In this document: positions 60,428 through 64,000 of the stretch, one piece after another
How positions within the stretch are numbered: position 1 is the stretch's first letter
Layout: every line of letters begins with the position of its first letter
Origin: Paragonimus westermani
Lineage: Eukaryota; Platyhelminthes; Trematoda; Plagiorchiida; Troglotrematidae
Assembly: GCA_008508345.1 (NCBI GenBank)
Contig: QNGE01003286.1
Coordinates: forward strand, 1-64,000
Direction of reading: 5' to 3'
DNA length: 64,000 bases
Notes under the pieces: generated by a model
Told to the model about the DNA's origin: nothing
Database searches by the model: none
Seen by the model: only the letters and a program-made list of their open reading frames with translations
Translations under genes and position numbers: made by a program

Positions 60428-63370
60428 GTGAGTTACGAGAAAGGTGCAAAGAGAAAACTGGTCAGATGTTTGAGAAAATAAAGACTATTTTCAAACCTTA
60501 ATAAAATACCGAAGTGGTGGAAAGGATTTAAGGAAGTGAATGACAAAGTAGATTCTGTTTAAAAAAGAAAATCACACTTCTTCAAATAGATTATATTTCA
60601 CACGTGTATGACATTGTTAGGCACGCCCAAGGGAAAACAGAACTTTGTCGCCTAATGGAATATGTGGGTGATTTTGCTCGTAAGCGTAAAACGTCCGAGC
60701 ACACAAGCACTTGTGGTCAAGTCATCATCCATCGCTCAAAACACGTTCGATCCGTTTACGTAGTTAATGAACTATGTCCAATTAGATGTTGTCATTCGCT
60801 ATTGGCATTCTATCTAATGACCCATGGGAATGCCACTAACGCTAGCGCAGCTTATTCTGATCGAATGAAATGGGCCGTGGCGAAGCAATCACCACTATAT
60901 TGAACCACAATATCGTCTTCTTCGGCGGTAAGCTTGCTCATATTAGCCTATCACAATAACCGAAATCACAGGACCACCTCAAGTTGGCTATATCAGTGGG
61001 CTTGCGCTGAGCCTCGTGTTTCTATCGACCCATATCAGTACTCCGTATAAACCCGAAAAAATAAGACAAGAAAGCATGTGTGTATAGGTTTTGTAGTGTA
61101 GCAAGTGCCTGTAGGTTAATCTTTCGGTGAATTGTTGAGTAATCCCTATGAGCAAAAACCTGACTGAAGGGAATAAACGGCCATTACGAATACAGTGTAA
61201 AAGGATAGCCAGAGACATGGAATTAATTGAATTGTGGATGTTAATACAATTGATATTGATTGTGCATCAGTCGATTGATGCACCACATAAACAGGGTTAC
61301 ACACAAATAGCTGACGATTGGAAGTAACAGGAGAATCATCATGGCTCAACTTCCTAGTAGAAGACGGTATGTTTCAGAAGAGGAGGTTGGGCAACTGGTT
61401 TACAACAAATCAGAAAGACAAAAAGATTCGATAACTTGAGCTCAACGTACCAAGCGCCATGTCTTTCTGGAATGTTCATGGAGTGGGTGCTTATGATCTA
61501 CCGGTCCGAGAGGCCCGGTGTATTCGCAGCTGTGCACGTTACACCGTTGGATAGCCATGTCCTCTCAAGCTGGGGTAATGTCCACATCGCATTCCTTCAG
61601 ACGGTCTACTTCAACTATGCTTTCTTCCGTGACATGAACTTTGACGGAGAAGGTTGAACTGCCTCAATGACTCTACTGTAGCATAGCTTTTGGTAACCTT
61701 GTCAATATTTACATACTTTAGTTAATGAATGGAATACGCCTCAGTGAATGTTCAATAAATTTTCCGGTCACCGGATGTCTCGAATACCTACTGGATATCG
61801 TGTATCGATGCGGCTCCGATATCGCATATTTAGTTAGAACTATAACACTTGATAAACGCTGAACACCAGAACAACCGCTGTGAATGGAATTTGGATGAGC
61901 ATTTTCATTAAATAGCCTACCTATTAAGGACATCATCAATGAGTCTGTAAACCTCTATATAAGGAAGTTTGCTAACGATAGATCCGCGAAAGCAAAAAAT
62001 TCCTACGGTGCTGATGTTGGCACTGAACTTGTCAAACCTTCTTCTCAATGTTTGTTAGTGAGTATGAAACCTGTCTTTAAACCAATTCACTGATTGCTTT
62101 CAGGTTGTACGGTCATCACCTAACTAAGGAAGAACTAAATTTTACGAGATGGTAAGAAGTGAATTGCCTACCGTTAGGCAATTAAGCCTCATTAGAATAG
62201 TCCTGAAACATGTTAGCTGATATTTAGGATGTGAAACATGGAAAAAGACAAACCAATGTCGTTGCCACCGTGGCGTGGTGATCAGGTTTGTGCTCCGTTT
62301 TGATCTAGCGGGTTACGCTGAATAGGACTTCGGTTCATGAAGGTTTAACCATGTCACGTTGGCCAAGATTGTTCAGCTGGATAAAAGACAAATTCAGTCG
62401 TCGTGGGTGGTGTCAGTACGTTGTGTTTTTGTTCTGCCTCATAAATTTTCTTGCGTGTCTGTGATTTATTTGTCTACACATTAGCATGTATTATGTATAC
62501 CCTATGTTGTATGTATGTCTTCTATGGGCGTGTTGATTTTATAGGTGTGGCTATGGAGCCTGTGCGTAGCTATTGCAATCTGGTTGTTGCTGGTTATCGA
62601 CGATTTTCCGTTTGTATGTTTATATGTGTGTTATCCGCTGCATTGCGGTGTATGCTTGTGAGCAAAAGCTCTTAGTTGAGAATCCTAATCGTTCTGCTCT
62701 CTGAGTCTTAGAGTCTCGGTATGATCCAGAGCTCACACAAAAGAGGATTATTTAACATAAACGACACTGCATGAGCTGTCGCGCAGGATGAAACTGGTCG
62801 CCCCATCTACTGTTTACAGCAGGGTGGATAGGCGAAACTATGCTACTACCAAACCCTTCTACTTCCCCTCCCTTAATGACCCCTCCAGCACGAAGCCCCA
62901 GTAACACGAAACGAGTCTGAGACACGCTGAGGGGTACAAGACACTCTTCGTTGGAACATGGGATATGTGCACTGTGATACTTAAAATTAGGGACATCGAA
63001 TAGCCCTGGGAATCGTACGTGAATTGAAACCTCCCACACAAGTAATAAGGAGAAGACCAGGTACTGGTAGCAGTAAGCAATTGTCATTCATGAACTGAGA
63101 CGCCGAATTTATGGATGTGCAACAGTATTAGAGAAATCACAGCCTGTCACTGGCTGATCTTATTAGCACATGCAAAATCACAAACTGTATGTTAATTGGT
63201 GGAATACGGAACAGATGAATTGGTGAATAACGGAAGGCACAACCCTGAGACCGTTCATCCAATCCTGATGCTGTATCTTTACCGCGATATTTGGATTGGC
63301 CGTTTGTCAGATCTTCTGCTGTGTCGGGGTTTAGATAACCGGTGAATCGTGATTTCCACCAAAGTGCACA
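60428..63370. other. Start of intron 5; no further exon recognised
   Basis: The next exon should supply one base to finish a Lys or Asn codon and then the N-Y-L-x-W block; none was found. Frames at 60604-60903, 61436-61657 and 62752-63087 (minus) have no family I recognise. A weak relative of the 24.9 kb repeat may lie at 60960-61030. Confidence 0.45.
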
Positions 63371-63394
63371 CTGCTGGATCGGTGCAGCACCATA

Positions 63395-63893
63395 GGACGG
63401 TCAAGCCGCCGAACAGCACTGATCGACAGGGATCTGAGTCGGTACAGAATCGATGTAGCAGCCTTAAGTGAGATAAGGTTTGCAGACCAAGGTAAGCTCA
63501 AAGAAACAGATGGCGGATTAACCTTCTACTGAATAGATTACCTAGAAGGCCACGCTGTAGAGAACGGTGTCTCTTTCACAGCAGCCGACCACATCAGTGC
63601 GCTGATGATAGAAGAAACGCATGGTATCAGCCCTCGAATCACATCCGTGTGCTTGCGATTCACTCCGGATCAATGTAATATTTTTATTAATGTTTATGGT
63701 CCAACTGTGTGCCACACTGATGACGCAAAGAACCGATTCTACGATCACCTGTCCGCCACAATTTTGTCGCATCGGCAAGTGACCGACTGTTTCAACGATT
63801 TCAGCGATTCGTACACGGGTTCGAGGTTGGGAGCCCATTCTACCCGGATCCAGTCAGTTTGTTCGTTTCGATGTCCGGCGATTTTCTGTTGAC
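63395..63893 (+). pseudogene. RTE-type LINE endonuclease domain, partial
   Basis: One plus frame reads RRTALIDRDLSRYRIDVAAL, SEIRFADQGKL, GLTFY then a TGA at 63530-63532 (a Trp in relatives), NGVSFTAADHI, INVYGPTVCHTDDAKNRFYD and HL. These are the blocks of the apurinic-type endonuclease of RTE-like non-LTR retrotransposons: the L-x-E-T-R-F, G-V-x-F-A-I and Y-A-P-P ... D-x-A-K-x-x-F-Y-x-x-L signatures. The G-D-F-N block is decayed (FNDFSDS) and the frame ends at 63890-63892. The rest of the element would lie beyond the window or is lost. It is sense to the host gene. Confidence 0.75.
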
Positions 63894-64000
63894 CTGAAAG
63901 GCAGTCATTGAAAACGGCGTGTAGCACTGCTCTTGGAGGTTACAGAAGGTACCAAGAACAGAGTGAAATAATAATCTAGCAGAACATGATAAATTACTAA

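Noticed and set aside
61436..61657. Open frame ending FNYAFFRDMNFDGEG as the next M13 exon
   Set aside because: It does not match the expected N-Y-L-x-W block and lacks convincing splice sites in the needed phase.
1..64000. CRISPR arrays, operons, bacterial promoters or rRNA genes
   Set aside because: The sequence is eukaryotic with spliced exons and retroelements; none of these features is present.

Overview
The window looks like flatworm nuclear DNA, most likely from a tapeworm with a large, repeat-rich genome (order not certain). It is moderately AT-rich, has very long introns with canonical GT-AG ends, and carries abundant Penelope-like retroelement remnants plus a dispersed tRNA-headed short element that contains a hammerhead ribozyme, an arrangement known from schistosome Sm-alpha-type repeats. 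There are no prokaryotic features. The species call is inference; the element types are read from the sequence.

One host gene runs left to right through nearly the whole window. Five exons could be placed by splice sites, matching codon phase and protein similarity: 1183-2395, 29313-29419, 39051-39287, 56402-56482 and 60291-60427. Together they encode about 591 residues of a type II membrane protein of the M13 (neprilysin / endothelin-converting enzyme) metallopeptidase family: a long Ser-rich cytoplasmic tail, one transmembrane helix and the N-terminal half of the ectodomain. The zinc-binding half would lie to the right of the window. The introns measure 26.9, 9.6, 17.1, 3.8 and more than 3.5 kb.

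The introns are filled with repeats. (1) At least eleven copies or fragments of one short tRNA-derived element on both strands; three keep a recognisable hammerhead core (4027-4071, 10937-10981, 37415-37459), and two of these (4027-4071 and 37415-37459) have all three helices. Some copies show tail-to-leader junctions that suggest tandem or circular intermediates, and two copies form a head-to-head inverted pair near 51.5-51.95 kb. (2) Four Penelope-like element remnants (11.26-11.98 kb minus, 21.43-22.83 kb plus, 23.8-24.15 kb plus, 56.57-58.11 kb plus) with reverse transcriptase and/or GIY-YIG endonuclease sequence, all broken. (3) The start of an RTE-type LINE endonuclease at the right edge (63.4 kb onward). 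(4) An unclassified repeat in opposite orientations near 45.07-45.4 kb and 52.69-53.0 kb, whose internal period is about 171-172 bp in both places. (5) A second tRNA-like short repeat at 24.85-25.05 kb.

The remaining intron sequence shows no coding signal I can support. Most open frames of 60-120 codons there occur on both strands without family resemblance and are at the length expected by chance.
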